Shown piece after piece: positions 33,030 to 43,690 of a DNA stretch of 64,000 nucleotides; within the stretch, counting starts at the first letter, position 1, and the number at the start of each line of letters is the position of its first letter. The DNA is from Monocercomonoides exilis (Eukaryota > Preaxostyla > Oxymonadida > Polymastigidae), in contig LSRY02000008.1 in assembly GCA_001643675.2 (NCBI GenBank), positions 691,501-755,500 of the forward strand. The letters run 5' to 3'. The position numbers and the translations under genes were made by a program. The notes below the pieces were generated by a model. The model did not search any database and was not told the DNA's origin. It saw only the letters and a list, made by a program, of their open reading frames with translations.

Positions 33030-34426
33030 CCATAGCTAATTTGGAGCTTAACTTCTACAACACATTTGAGTTTCTGATGTTCCTGCGCATTCTGATCTCT
33101 CATGTCTTCGCAACTGGGCTCTTGTTCTTATTATGAATGTGTCTGATTCCTAGTCCTTCTGCTTGATTTTGAAGCAGTTCTAGTCTGCATCTTGCTTGAT
33201 TTTTCTTGAAAAGTTGAACTGTTTTTACCTTTTCGTCTTTCACAGCGGATCTTTGTGATTCTTCCAACTTCAGTCTCTATTCTTTCCATTGCTTCGCCTT
33301 CCGACTCGGTCTCTGAACGAATTTGTTTGGTAACTTCTGCATTCGTATTTTCTAATTCTCCATTTTCTGAGCGGCTTCTTTCTCTTTCCATAGTTGTCTC
33401 ATCCATTGCTGCAACAATAACGTATGCCATTGATTTGGATAATCGACTCTTGTTGTAATGTTTGATTAACACATTTGTTCTTGGTGATTGTTATGCAAAC
33501 TTTGCAATCTGGACTTGTGGAAAATCGGCCATTGTCAATGCAGATATAATTGCTGATTTTAGAAAGAAATGTGTGAATGTTTTTGAAATGCTCACTCCTT
33601 CCATTGCATCCTTCGCCAGCCTTCTGATTCCAGAAACAGTTAGGGGCTCAAAGGTTTCTGTGTAGAGCTGCAAATGAGAATAAACTTTGTTCCTTTGAAG
33701 AACAATTTCCTATAACGTTCTGATTGCTGAAGCTGGGCAAATGAAAGGTACTTTTGACAGAAAGGGAACTGCGATCTCTGTTCTGGTGATTGATGTTTTT
33801 AAGGAGGTATCCAAATTTACACCATCCTCTGTAATTCCAAACTGGGACATGTCCACCCTTTCCAATTCAGTAAACCTGCAGTCGGAAAAAAGCATTGTCA
33901 GAGTTATAACCTTCTGTATAAGTGCTTTGGAAGAAAGATTGATATTGTGTCCCAGTTCATTATCGTGTTTTAGCTGTATTTTTAAATTTCATATCTCTGT
34001 CGCTGTCTTCTTTCTAACAATGTCTGTTTTCTTGAAAGAATGAAATAGTGTTCTGATAATTGATATCTCTTCCAAGGCTGTGTTGAATGTGAGCGATGAA
34101 AAAAAGGAAACCGCTGCTTTGATCATCTGAAGCACAGACACTTTAACCCCTTTATTCTTTAAGGATTAAAACACGTCTGCACATTTTGCAGTCCACTCTG
34201 GTAGGCTGTCTGGTATTACTGAGTGTCCGCATAATTTCCATTGTTCAGCAAAACGTGCAAATCCAAAAAGGTATCCATTCCATGTGGATTGTGCAACGCC
34301 TTGTCTGCATTGCTCACCAAACTCCTCTGAAATCTTTCGTTCCTGCACGACTTGTTTCCACAACTGTTGATTTTTTCTTTTCAGGGATTCAGAAGAATTA
34401 GCCTGTGCTTCCCTGGAGGAAGACAT
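33002..34426 (-). pseudogene. DIRS tyrosine recombinase
   Basis: ATG at 34426. The N-terminal core-binding region includes 'QSTWNGYLFGFARFAEQWK'; the catalytic half includes 'LSSKALIQKVITLTMLF' with 'CRFTELERVD' (first catalytic Arg), 'CPASAIRTL', 'KTFTHFFLKSAIISAL' (His box) and 'VLIKHYNKSRL' (Tyr nucleophile context). All pieces are in one frame, 475 codons to TGA at 33002-33004, interrupted by TAA at 34166, 33491, 33131 and 33128, TAG at 33710, and one TGA at 33989. In the His box the usual H-x-x-R arginine is Leu, so this copy is probably inactive. It would cut and rejoin circular cDNA at the target in active elements. Confidence 0.65.
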
Positions 34427-36256
34427 GCTCCTGTCTTCTTCATTGATGGACCTTCCATCAGTTCCTGGAAATTGTTATTCAGCTCCCAACAACAGAAGTT
34501 GCTGTAGAGCAAAAGAACTTCCCAGTTCTGGACTTTCCAGTTCGGCAGGAGTAGAACAATTCGAGCTCTCTCCTGCTGCACTTTCCGAATCACAATCGGA
34601 ATTAGCGGTATCGGAGGATGAGAAAGAACACATTCCTGACTCCAAGAAACTGACAGCCCGTCTTCGGCTATGGGGCTTCATATACCGCACCATCTTTCCA
34701 GCTTGTGATTGTGATGAGCCGCAAACGCATCGAGAGTCGGTTTGACTTTGATGAGCGACATAACTTTTTTGAAGGTTTCTTCTTTTTTGGTGTAGTCTCT
34801 CGCTCTTTCGAGTCGAGATAATTCATCTGCTCTGTTGTTCCGTGTCCCTGGAAGATATTGTGCTTTCATCTGCACCTTCGTTGCTTCTGTCCACTTCCAT
34901 ATCTTTCGTAGAACTGGCCTGAGATTCTTCCCCGCATTCCACCGATTGATGTTGAAGACAACAGAGCTGTTGTCCGACCTCAATAGAAGTTGAGATATTT
35001 TGTTGGTTCTGATTATTTGTGAGAAATTGTGGAGTGCCAATAGCACAGCCAACTGTTCCCTGTAAATTGAAGATTTGCTGAGTGCATATTTGTGGAACTT
35101 TGCATTCCAGTCCAGAATTCCGTTGTTGATTCGAAGTATCGCTCCCATAGCTAGCTCCGATACATCCGTTGTGAGTGTCGCTTGGGGAGAAAATACTGTT
35201 TGTAATTGTCGAGGCTTGTTCAGGTTCAGAATCCATTTCCATTCCAGTAACTTTTTCAGAACAGAAGCATTAATCTTCATCATCCCGCTCCATTCTGATG
35301 TCCTCACATTCTTCTAAAGCAGACGATGTAAAGCCACCATCCGGAGTGACGCGTCTTGTCTGATAAAGCGAACTGCATTTATCTTACCAACTAGTGAAGC
35401 GAAATCTTTTATACGAACTTGTTTGGCTTAAGTGCACTTTCTCTCCCAAACACTGAGGAGCGCTTCAAGAGAAGAAGCTCTGTCTTCTCCCAATCTTACT
35501 GTGAATTCGTTTGTGTCCCAGTCGAAGCCCAAATATGTGAATCTCATCGTTAGTTCCAACTGGCATTTGTCCTTGTGAACCATGAACCCCAAACTTTCCA
35601 AGGACAACATCACTTGGCTTTTGATTATTTCTAAAATCCGCTTTGTCCTGGTGGAGTATTATCATATCGTCGAGATATGCAATCACTCTCACGTTCCATT
35701 TTTCCTTTATGGCTCTTGTTTCCTTCCTCATAATCTTTGTGAAGATCCTTGGTGCATCCATAAATCCAAATGGCATTCCTTCGAATGAATAATCTGTTCC
35801 TTCGAAACTGAAACTGAGATACAGTTTTAAATCTGGTGAGACGGGGATGAGGTAATATGCTTGAGCCAGATCCAACATTATTGCATAATCGTCTTTCTGA
35901 ATGAGGTATTCCACAGTTCTCTCGCTCTCGTATATGAAGTGCAATCTCTTCATTGTTGCATTTAGTGGACGACAATCAAGAATCTGACACCAGGTCCCCG
36001 ACTTCTTTTTGACTAAAAACACATTGTTTCTGAATTTGACCTGATTCACAGAACTTATGCTGATTATGCCTGAACCCAGTTGCTCCTTTTGCACACTTCT
36101 GAAAACACTCCGCTGTTCCTCGCTCATTCGCTTTGCTCCATCTTCCCAAGCTCTTTCTTCCAATCTTTCTTTTGCGCTTTTGTCCTTCCAGCAAGCAAAT
36201 GCTCCAAGTCTGATTAATCTTCCTCCCTTTATCTTGTCCCATTCCTGCAAATACAT
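34381..36256 (-). pseudogene. DIRS reverse transcriptase and RNase H
   Basis: RT: 'FLVKKKSGTWCQILDCRPLN', 'YAIMLDLAQAYYLIPV', 'GMPFGFMDAPRIFTKIM' and the active site 'VIAYLDDMIIL'. A single-base frameshift near 35630 then moves the continuation ('QVMLSLESLGFMVHKDKC', 'YLGFDWDTNEF') into the next frame. That frame crosses TAA (35428-35430) and TAG (35314-35316) while staying RT/RNase H-like: 'DFASLVGKINAVRFIRQDA', then 'TTDVSELAMGAI', 'REQLAVLLALHNF', 'LLRSDNSSVVFNINRWN' and 'YLPGTRNNRADELSR'. An in-frame TGA at 34678 precedes the conserved DIRS C-terminal segment (..'SWSQECVLSHPPIPLIP'). The frame ends in TGA at 34381. Confidence 0.7.
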
Positions 36257-36363
36257 TGCAGTTCAGCCTCCAATTATTTTTTGCGTGCTCCTTAATATTT
36301 CTTTCCTCCCTCGGAACGCACTGAAACTCACCTGCTCCAAGCTTCCGCTGACCTTCCATGGGA

Positions 36364-36975
36364 GTTTCAAAAAGGGGGTTGACTTCGAGGCGTCCAGGGC
36401 CAACTTCGAAAAAACTGCCTTCTGCAATGGCCCTTTGCCTGCGTTGTTCTGAATGATGATCTTCCGACGTTATCCGTTCTCTTGCAATTTATTACTTCCG
36501 TGGCTTTTTGAATTTGCTTCTGTTCAATACGAACCTCCTAGAAAATGTCTTGCTGCCTCTTTGTTAATAAGCTTCCCGTTGCATCTGCCTCCATCTTTCT
36601 CGCTGCTGAAAACCCATATCTGCCTTGTATCCGAGCTCTTCTGGCTTCTTGAATTGTCTGATTCATTAGTAACAACGCATCTTTTGTCATCTCACGAGAT
36701 AAATCTGGTTTCATCATTATGTTCTGAATGGATAATAACATTGCTTTGTAAGCTGGAAATAAATTTCTTTCGACCTGCTCGCCTGCCTTGTCCAATGCGT
36801 CGTGATAAAAGAATTGTGACCTAACTGCTGCTGGTGAGCTCTTGCTAATTACAGGATTAAAATCAAGCTTATTGTAAAATGTTGCAACATCTTCCAATTC
36901 AGATCTTGATAGCTTTAAATCAAAGAGGGAAACTGTTGGATCTGATTTGCATATTGCTGTTAAAATATCATCCAT
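36364..36975 (-). CDS. DIRS gag-like protein
   Basis: ATG at 36975 ('MDDILTAICKSDPTVSLFD'), followed by helical 'ELEDVATFYNKLDFNPVI', 'LFPAYKAMLLSIQNIM' and 'EARRARIQGRYGFSAARK'. TAG at 36538-36540 falls inside a continuous Gln/Arg/Lys-rich tail ('LTKRQQDIF', TAG, 'EVRIEQKQIQKATEV'), and the frame then runs to TGA at about 36364. If TAG is a stop the protein has 145 residues. Gag-type structural role is by position; the sequence is not conserved enough to prove it. Confidence 0.55.
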
Positions 36976-37233
36976 CGTTTCTATTTGTTCTTTAGCACCT
37001 TCTCTGTCATTTTCCTCTGGAATTCTTCCTTGCGGCTCTGATCAACATTTTGCGGAGGCAGCGTGAAGATAGAAGGAGCAATTGGTGTCGGCGCTATATC
37101 ATTGCTTGCTGAAATTGTTGGCCCACTTCCAAGCGTTGCTTGTTCAGTTGAAAGCGCAATTCCGGAAGCTATTGGAGGTTAGGAGGCGCAATGCATTTTG
37201 ATCGAGAAAGAAACATGCCCCATCAAAGTGACT

Positions 37234-37262
37234 TCTCTCAAATTTGAAGAGAAGAAATTGAA
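37234..37262. repeat. DIRS inverted terminal repeat, right
   Basis: Inverse of 33001-33029 with one mismatch. Confidence 0.75.
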
Positions 37263-37420
37263 TTGATAATTTTCTCGAAGATTAAAATGCTCTGCATTTT
37301 AATTAAAATAAAAATTTCAGCACAAAAGAAAGACATAATAACTTAACGAAACAGTTAACAATAACGTTATAATCATCCTCACAAATTTTTATTAACTGTC
37401 GTATATAGTGCAATAACCCT

Positions 37421-38640
37421 TTCATATGTTATTTTGGAAAATGAATTTCCTTCAATTATGCGTTTCATATGAAACATCTCCACCAATTTTATCATCATTT
37501 CCCCGTCGTTGCTGTTTCATTCCAACGCACAAAATAATATCGCCTATCCTGCAGAAAATATACGTTTGCCGATCTATCATCTTTCCAATGCTTAATTTCG
37601 TTCAAAGAAAAAAACTCGATCAGATCATCCATAACAATAAACTTGAAAAGTTAAATCATTGTTTTATTCTGTGAAATATCTTGCCAAAAATGTCATTATT
37701 CAGTTTGATGACGTGAATGCATATATTTTCATGACTATTTTGTGTTTTCTATTTTTTGTTGTTTCCGCCTTTGAAGGATGTTCTTGTTGAATGCGAATGA
37801 GAAATTGGGGATGGCTTCTGTGTTTCTGTGGATTTGCAAAAATGCAGGAGAAGGGCGAATTGAAAGCACTCATCGGTTTGGAAACATCGATTCCCCCGAA
37901 TTCGAAATGATTGTGATGATTTCTCTCTGTCTCTCTTTGCTTGTTTTTTTGATGAATTGATAAATGAGCTGGCACACGGAAGAGAAAGGACAGAAACAGA
38001 AAATGGAAGAAGAAGAACAATTTATGTCTGCTCCGATGCCTGAAATGCTTGACAAAACGAAAATGAATAATAACGAATGAAGAAAAGAAAAACAACAATG
38101 GAAAATTTAATGCAGCAGTTGAAGCATTTGAGTTATTGCAAAGAACTGAATGGAACAAGGATTGGTCGTTTTGTTAATCCTTTACCGAGTTGAAAAATTG
38201 GATCGATGATTGTTGATGAAGAAGAGAATGATGAAAAATCACTGATTGTCCTTTTCGAATGATGTTTTTCATTGAATGATTGCCTTTGCAATTTGTTGAA
38301 AAATAGCTTGAATAAACGTCAAAAAGCGGAAAGGACTGTTTTGAGGTTGTGTGACGCTGATAAATAGAATGTACTATTTCACTTGTTTCATAATTGATGA
38401 TTGCAATATTTTTTTTTATTTTTTTGTGTTGATTAATTAGGTTTCTTCAAAATGATGGCATTGAACGAGACGTCATCAGAAGCGCCTCGGCCACACTGAG
38501 CTTGGCATTGTTTGCTTAATTGAGGATATTTTTTGTGAACAGATGATTCAATGAAAAATATTTGGAAGAGACCGTTGCAGAGCGGCTGTGCTTGGTGAGA
38601 GAGGCGACCAGAGAATCGGAAAAGAAAGGGAATGGAAATG
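37421..38640 (+). pseudogene. Decayed fourth copy of the helical family, with its upstream flank
   Basis: 37421-37760 aligns with the flank upstream of copy B (28980-29330), including the minus-strand 'HWKDDRSANVYFLQD' frame. Downstream, plus-strand fragments match the family in order: 'MEEEEQFMSAPMPEML' (38004 onwards), 'ENLMQQLKHLSYCKELNG' (from about 38100), 'SMIVDEEENDEKSLIV' (about 38200), and 'LEETVAERLCLVREATRESE' (about 38560-38620, matching 'EEVIVNELHFGREAARELD' of copy C). They lie in shifting frames with TGA codons, so the gene is dead. Confidence 0.6.
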
Positions 38641-39460
38641 GCTTTGGAATAGGATTGTTGGAGGAAGAAAACAAAATGAGAAGAAGAGAGAGTTGAAAAG
38701 ATTGAAGTTAGAAACAGAGGAAGGATATGAAGAAGAAGGAAGGATGTGAAGAAGAAGAAGAATGGAAAGAATGATCGCATCTGCAATGAGGGGTGATGAG
38801 CCGTAGAAAATGAAAGTGAAAGAGAAGCCTCCTCAGAGGAATGAAGAGAGGCAGAAACTGGAGTCAGGACTGTGAGAGATAATGATTGCAGCAGAGATGC
38901 AACCACAGAAATTCATGCACTCATAAACGAATATGTGGAAGAACCGAAAAAGCGAAGGAGATAAAGATGAAAAAATAGAAGACAAAAGAAGAAGGAAAAA
39001 AAACATGGCGAAGAGAAAGAGGCGTTTGAAGGAGAAAAGAAGGAAATGGTTGGATCAGTTGTGCAGACGATAATTTTCCATATTTCTTGTTTATTAATTC
39101 GTTGGCCAGATTGAGCACCAAAGTCAACAACAGAACAGACACGAATAAAAGATGGAGCGTATCTGCCAACATTTCTCCCACAAAAGTGAACAAGCAGCAT
39201 CAAATGCTCTGAAAGGATTGTCCAGATTGAGCATATCACATCCTCCTTTGTTATTCACATCTTCATTCCCATCACCAGCTCTGGCATCTTTCACCTCAAA
39301 TACTGATGAGGGCAGAAGGATTTCGTCCTCCTCCTCATGATCACTCATGGATGGCATGGCTGTTGATGAAGAGATGGATGAATACATCGCATGCTCAGAG
39401 AATTATGAAGTGTGAGAATATTGATAAGTCATTGAAGATTATTCTTTGTCTTCGTGAAAT
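38641..39460. other. Low-complexity region, no confident gene
   Basis: Purine-rich plus strand. A minus-strand frame (39387-39124) contains 'EEEDEILLPSSVFEVKD' and 'LNLDNPFRAFDAACSLLWEK', which looks protein-like, but no exon boundaries or relatives support it. Confidence 0.25.
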
Positions 39461-39462
39461 GA

Positions 39463-39777
39463 ATGGAAGATATTATTTCCCACCACAAATGGGAATTGAA
39501 CAGCTGTTTTCTTCTCATTCATCTCGTTTCTTCCACCCAACAACAAAAACAGCGAACCCCTCAAATCCACATTCAAGTGATTGGTAAAATCAGATTCAAC
39601 ACGAATGAAGTGGTTGGATATAAATTCTCCTGCATGGCAAATGAAGATTCTGTTTCTGTTGTTGAAGTGAATGGAAAAGAAAATCTTTTCCAATTCTCAT
39701 CAAAAGATTCATGTCTGAACATTTGGCTAAAAATGCATCCAGCTGAACATTGTTCAGCAGAAAAGATGTTCAGATGA
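39463..39777 (+). CDS. 3' end of an unrecognised plus-strand gene
   Basis: The frame reads 'RTPQIHIQVIGKIRFNTNE', 'VVGYKFSCMANEDSVSVVE' and ends 'DSCLNIWLKMHPAE..SAEKMFR', TGA at 39775-39777. The last 25 residues are conserved in the inverted duplicate at 24.6-24.7 kb (minus strand, 'SCLNILLKMHSAE'), which supports real coding. The upstream part (39463-39540) is probably intron or 5' sequence. It is convergent with the repeat gene at 41-43 kb. The beta-strand-rich composition is compatible with an appendage or PH-like domain, but I cannot name it. Confidence 0.4.
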   Translation: MEDIISHHKWELNSCFLLIHLVSSTQQQKQRTPQIHIQVIGKIRFNTNEVVGYKFSCMANEDSVSVVEVNGKENLFQFSSKDSCLNIWLKMHPAEHCSAEKMFR

Positions 39778-41021
39778 TTGTGATTGATCCATTTATTTTT
39801 CTCCTTTCTTCAATGGCATTTCCATAGTTTCCATCTCAAACAGTTCACGAGTCTTCTTCATGGAATCATTCACGCTCTCTCCTCGAGGTTTTCTTCTCTT
39901 CATCTGTTTGCCTTCTTCCACAATTCGAAAGAGAAAAAATTCGATTCGAACTCTGATTTTTGTCATTCAGATATGTTTGAAGAGGATTTCTCACACTTCA
40001 ATAAATGAGTTTTCAACAACACCAATGGAGTCTATTTCACAAAAGGATTTCCTTTTTTAATAATCAATTTTATTCTTTCCACACATGTTGTTGTGTAATG
40101 TGATTTGTTAATGCGATATAAAAATGTATATTTTTTCGAAGCTTTTTTTTATAAATCATTAATGTGACGCTGACAGATATTTGTTGTGTCTTTCTCAAAA
40201 TCTTCACTTTGTGTGAAATCAAATGAAGCATCTGAACGTCAAAGTTCATGTTGTCTTTGTGAATATTCTGTGTGCTTTTTTCAAGACAGCAACGAAACAC
40301 TCTCAATTCCCAAAAATGAACAAATATGACTCAATAATTAACTGAATTGCAACTGTTGAATCTGATCAAAATGGCTGCAACAAAATCGTCAAAGCACAAC
40401 AACTAAGAATAACAGTTCTCTCAACTCCAAATCACAGAAATGCTCATTTCATTTTCAAAATGCCAAAGTGAATTTTCGGTCACATTGACAAATTGGAAAA
40501 AAGAAAAAATAAAAAGAAGAAGAAAAGAAAAGAAAAAAAGAAAATAAGATGATTTACATTGAGCTTGTCATTCATTATTTACAAAATCAAATAAAAATTG
40601 AAAAGATATATTTTGAAAAATAAGCAAAAATAAAAATTTTGAAGTGAACAGCTTCAATTGTTCTGCTGAAATGAAAAAACAATCGAAAGCAAATCGAAAG
40701 GACATCAAAATGAGATATCTTTGAAGCACGTCCAACCATCTGCCAATAGAACAAAACCAACTTCAAAGAAAGAGAGAAGAAAGAAAGAAAAGTCATGAAT
40801 TAAGAAATGTTGCTAAACAGCCTTAATTTGCACACATGCAAATCAGTCGGTTCGTTTGTTTAATGCTTCAGAAATAATATCTTCAATGCAAATGATTCAA
40901 TCACTCTTGCGGTATTATCAGCCTTCTTCCATTTCTGGTGCATCTAATTCAACTCTCGCCCTCTCGCCTTCGTCTTCAGCTGAAATGCATTGTTTCATTC
41001 GTGATGGCAATGGATCTCACT
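39690..41021. repeat. Inverted segmental duplication, right arm
   Basis: Reverse-complement partner of 23564-24720, lying just 3' of the minus-strand repeat gene as the left arm lies 3' of the plus-strand one. The identity is high enough that a 27-codon frame (MKQCISAEDEGERARVEL..) is kept with few substitutions. Confidence 0.75.
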
Positions 41022-43348
41022 TCAACAAATAAATCTGCATTATTCCCTTCCCGATTCTATCTTCAACTTCAAGTGTATTTCCTTTCCACTTTCGTTCTGA
41101 TGCTTTTGTAACATTTCCTTGAGCCAACGCATTGCATCTGTTGCTCCATCATTATCTGCAACAACAACAACAAATTCATCAAATTTCATCCATTCCGGTA
41201 ATTCAGTTTCAACAAAAAATTCCCAATAATCTGCCATTGTACATCTTCTCTTATCTTTCAATGAATTACAATGTCTCATCCATTCTGGGGGTTCAGTTTC
41301 AGTGAACTGAATCCACATCATCGCCATCGTTAGGCCGTCTTTGTTACGTAGAATGATGTCATGCCTCATCCATTCTGGAGGTTCTGTTTTGACGTCTTGA
41401 ATCCAAAGCATGGCCATTGTTAATCCGTTCTTATCATAAACTGTGATACTGTGTCTCATCCATTCTGAAGGTTCTGTTTTGACATTTGAAATCCATATCA
41501 TAGCCATTGTTGCTCCTTTATTGTTGCGAAGTGTGATGTCATGTCTCATCCACTCTGGTGGCTCTGTTTTGACTTCTTGAATCCACTTCATTGCCATCGT
41601 CCATTCATTCTTGCTGGCAAGTTTAATATCGTGTCTCATCCATTCTGGTGGTTCTGTTTTAACATATTCGATCCAATGCATGGCCATTGTCTGTCCTTCC
41701 TTGTCTACAACTTCATTGTTGTGTCTCATCCATTCTGGTGGTTCTGTTTTGACGTGATAAATCCATATCATAGCCATTGTAGCTCCGCTACTGTTACGAA
41801 GTGTGATGTTATGTCTCATCCATTCTGGTGGCTCTTCATTAACATAGATAATCCATATCATAGCCATTGTTGATCCATAGTTGCTGCGAAGTGTTATGTC
41901 ATGCCTCATCCACTCTGGTGGGTCTGTTTTGACATGATTAATCCATATCATAGCCATTGTTGATCCGTCTTTATCAGCAAGTGAAATATCGTGTCTCATC
42001 CATTCTGGAGGTTCTGTTTTAACACGATAAGTCCACAGCATGGCCATTGTTAATCCGCCCTTATCAGCAAGTGAAATGCCATGCCTCATCCATTCTGGTG
42101 GTTCTGTTTTAACATGATAAGTCCACAGCATGGCCATTGTTGATCCGTTATTGCTGCAAAGTGTGATGTCATGTCTCATCCATTCTGGTGGATCGGTTTG
42201 AACAAATTGAATCCATAGCATGGCCATTGTTGCTCCGTTATTATCAACAAGTGTAATATCGTGTCTCATCCAATTTGGTGGTTGTGTCTTCACATTTTCA
42301 ATCCAGAACATAGCCATAGTTGATCCAAAATTGCTGCGAAGTTTTATGTCGTGTCTCATCCATTCTGGCGGTTCTGTTTTTACATTATAAATCCAATACA
42401 TGGCCATTGTCAAGCCAAAATTATCAGCAAGCGTAATATCATGTCTCATCCACTCTGGTGGTTCTGTTTTCACAAACAGAAACCAATGCCTGGCCATTGT
42501 CAACCCCAACTCATCAGCAAGTGTGATGTCATGTTTCATCCACTCTGGCGGTTCTGTTTTCACAAACAGAATCCAATGCATGGACATTGTCCGGCCCATT
42601 ATATTGGAAAGTGTAACATCGTGTCTCATCCATTCTGGCGGTTCTGAATGGACAAACCGAATCCACAGCATGGCCATCGTCCAGCCATCTTTATCAGCAA
42701 GCGTAATATCATGTCTCATCCATTCTGGCGGTTCTGTATGGACCAATTCAATCCATAACATAGTCATCGTATAACCATCCTGATCACAAAGCGTAATATC
42801 ATGCCTCATTTCCGATGGAGGATCTGTCTTTTTCTCAACAATCCATCGCATTGCTTCTGTTCTTCCATCCTTGTCCCTTTTCAATGGATCACTTTTTAAT
42901 TTTTGCATATCTTTTTTGCATTCCATTTTATCGCTCAACGCTTCGATTTCGCTGCTCGTCCTGCAATACAAGCAGAAAAAATGTCAATCGTTAAAAAGTA
43001 TTATTTGAAATATATATTATATATTTGATCATAAATGAATAAAATATTGAAATACTGTTTATCAACTTAAAATAAATAAGAAAATGAGCATAAAGTGATT
43101 GCATGATTTTTGGCAGTGTTGCATTTTGTTAATCAAACATTTTTTTCAAAACAGAAAAAATTTTCATATTAAATATTCAAAATTTTATTTTTTTTGACTA
43201 TCATTTTACAAATTATAAGTGAATGAAAATGAAAAGCCAAGTTGTGAAAAATAGCAAACCTGTGAATTAATGATGAGTCTTCAATTTTCTGCTCTTTTGC
43301 TTTTGCACCTAAACTCTCAGAAACACTCTTAAAATTGAGTTCAGTCAT
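41022..43348 (-). CDS. 30-residue tandem-repeat protein (ankyrin-like), two exons
   Basis: Exon 1 is 43348-43260 ('MTELNFKSVSESLGAKAKEQ..'), intron 43259-42961 (299 nt, donor GTTTGC, acceptor TTGCAG), exon 2 from 42960; the split codon AG+G joins '..SSLIHR' to 'TSSEIEALSDKMECKK'. About 20 copies of the 90-bp unit follow, ending in a non-repeat tail ('FVVVVADNDGATDAMRW', 'HQNESGKEIHLKLKIESGRE') like that of the 22.2-kb paralogue. The frame meets TAA at 41040-41042 (669 residues) or, if TAA is Gln, TGA at 41022-41024 (675 residues). The N-terminal coiled-coil-like leader is absent from the other two copies, where no 5' exon was found. Confidence 0.8.
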
Positions 43349-43529
43349 TTCTTTTCACCAATTCATTTCTTTTTTATTTTTCATTCACATTTCAAATCTC
43401 TTCAGGGATGAATTCATTTGGAACAGCCACAACAAGAGTTGAGTGAGTGAGTGTGTGTGTGTGGCAGAAGAGAAGGGAAAGATGAATGCCATTCATCCAC
43501 TTGGACAACTGAAAAGAAGAAGAAACAAA
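43349..43529. other. Short spacer
   Basis: Upstream flank of the repeat gene; contains a TG/AG-rich patch (GAGTGAGTGTGTGTGTG) at 43440-43460. Confidence 0.4.
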
Positions 43530-43690
43530 CAAACAAACAAATAATAATAATAATAATAATAATAATGGATGAAATTTGAATAAGAAATTTCAATTCGAAT
43601 AACTTCATTTTATTCGAAAAAAATATAAGTTTATTTGAATAAGGCACACTTTATTCAAATAAACTCACTTCACTCAACGATTCCCAACTT
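43530..43690. repeat. Palindromic repeat around (AAT)n, copy 1
   Basis: Nine or so AAT units are followed by GGATGAAATTTGAATAAG and several variants of the palindrome TTTATTCGAATAAA (for example 'TTTATTCGAAAAAA', 'TTTATTTGAATAAG', 'TTTATTCAAATAAA'). Only the right half of the structure is preserved; (CAAA)n lies on the left. Confidence 0.6.

Larger units (their letters stand above)
33001..37262 (-). mobile_element. DIRS-type tyrosine-recombinase retrotransposon
   Basis: A 4.26-kb element bounded by inverted terminal repeats (33001-33029 and 37234-37262, 29 bp, one mismatch; TTCAATTTCTTCTCTTCA..). Coding strand is minus, order gag-like, reverse transcriptase, RNase H, then tyrosine recombinase, which is the DIRS order. 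The reverse transcriptase has a YLDD active site. The copy is mildly degraded: one frameshift in RT (near 35630) and two in-frame TGA codons (34678-34680, 33989-33991). Additional in-frame TAA/TAG codons are discussed as probable glutamine codons. DIRS elements integrate through the recombinase without target-site duplication (family knowledge); the internal complementary region was not located. Confidence 0.8.
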
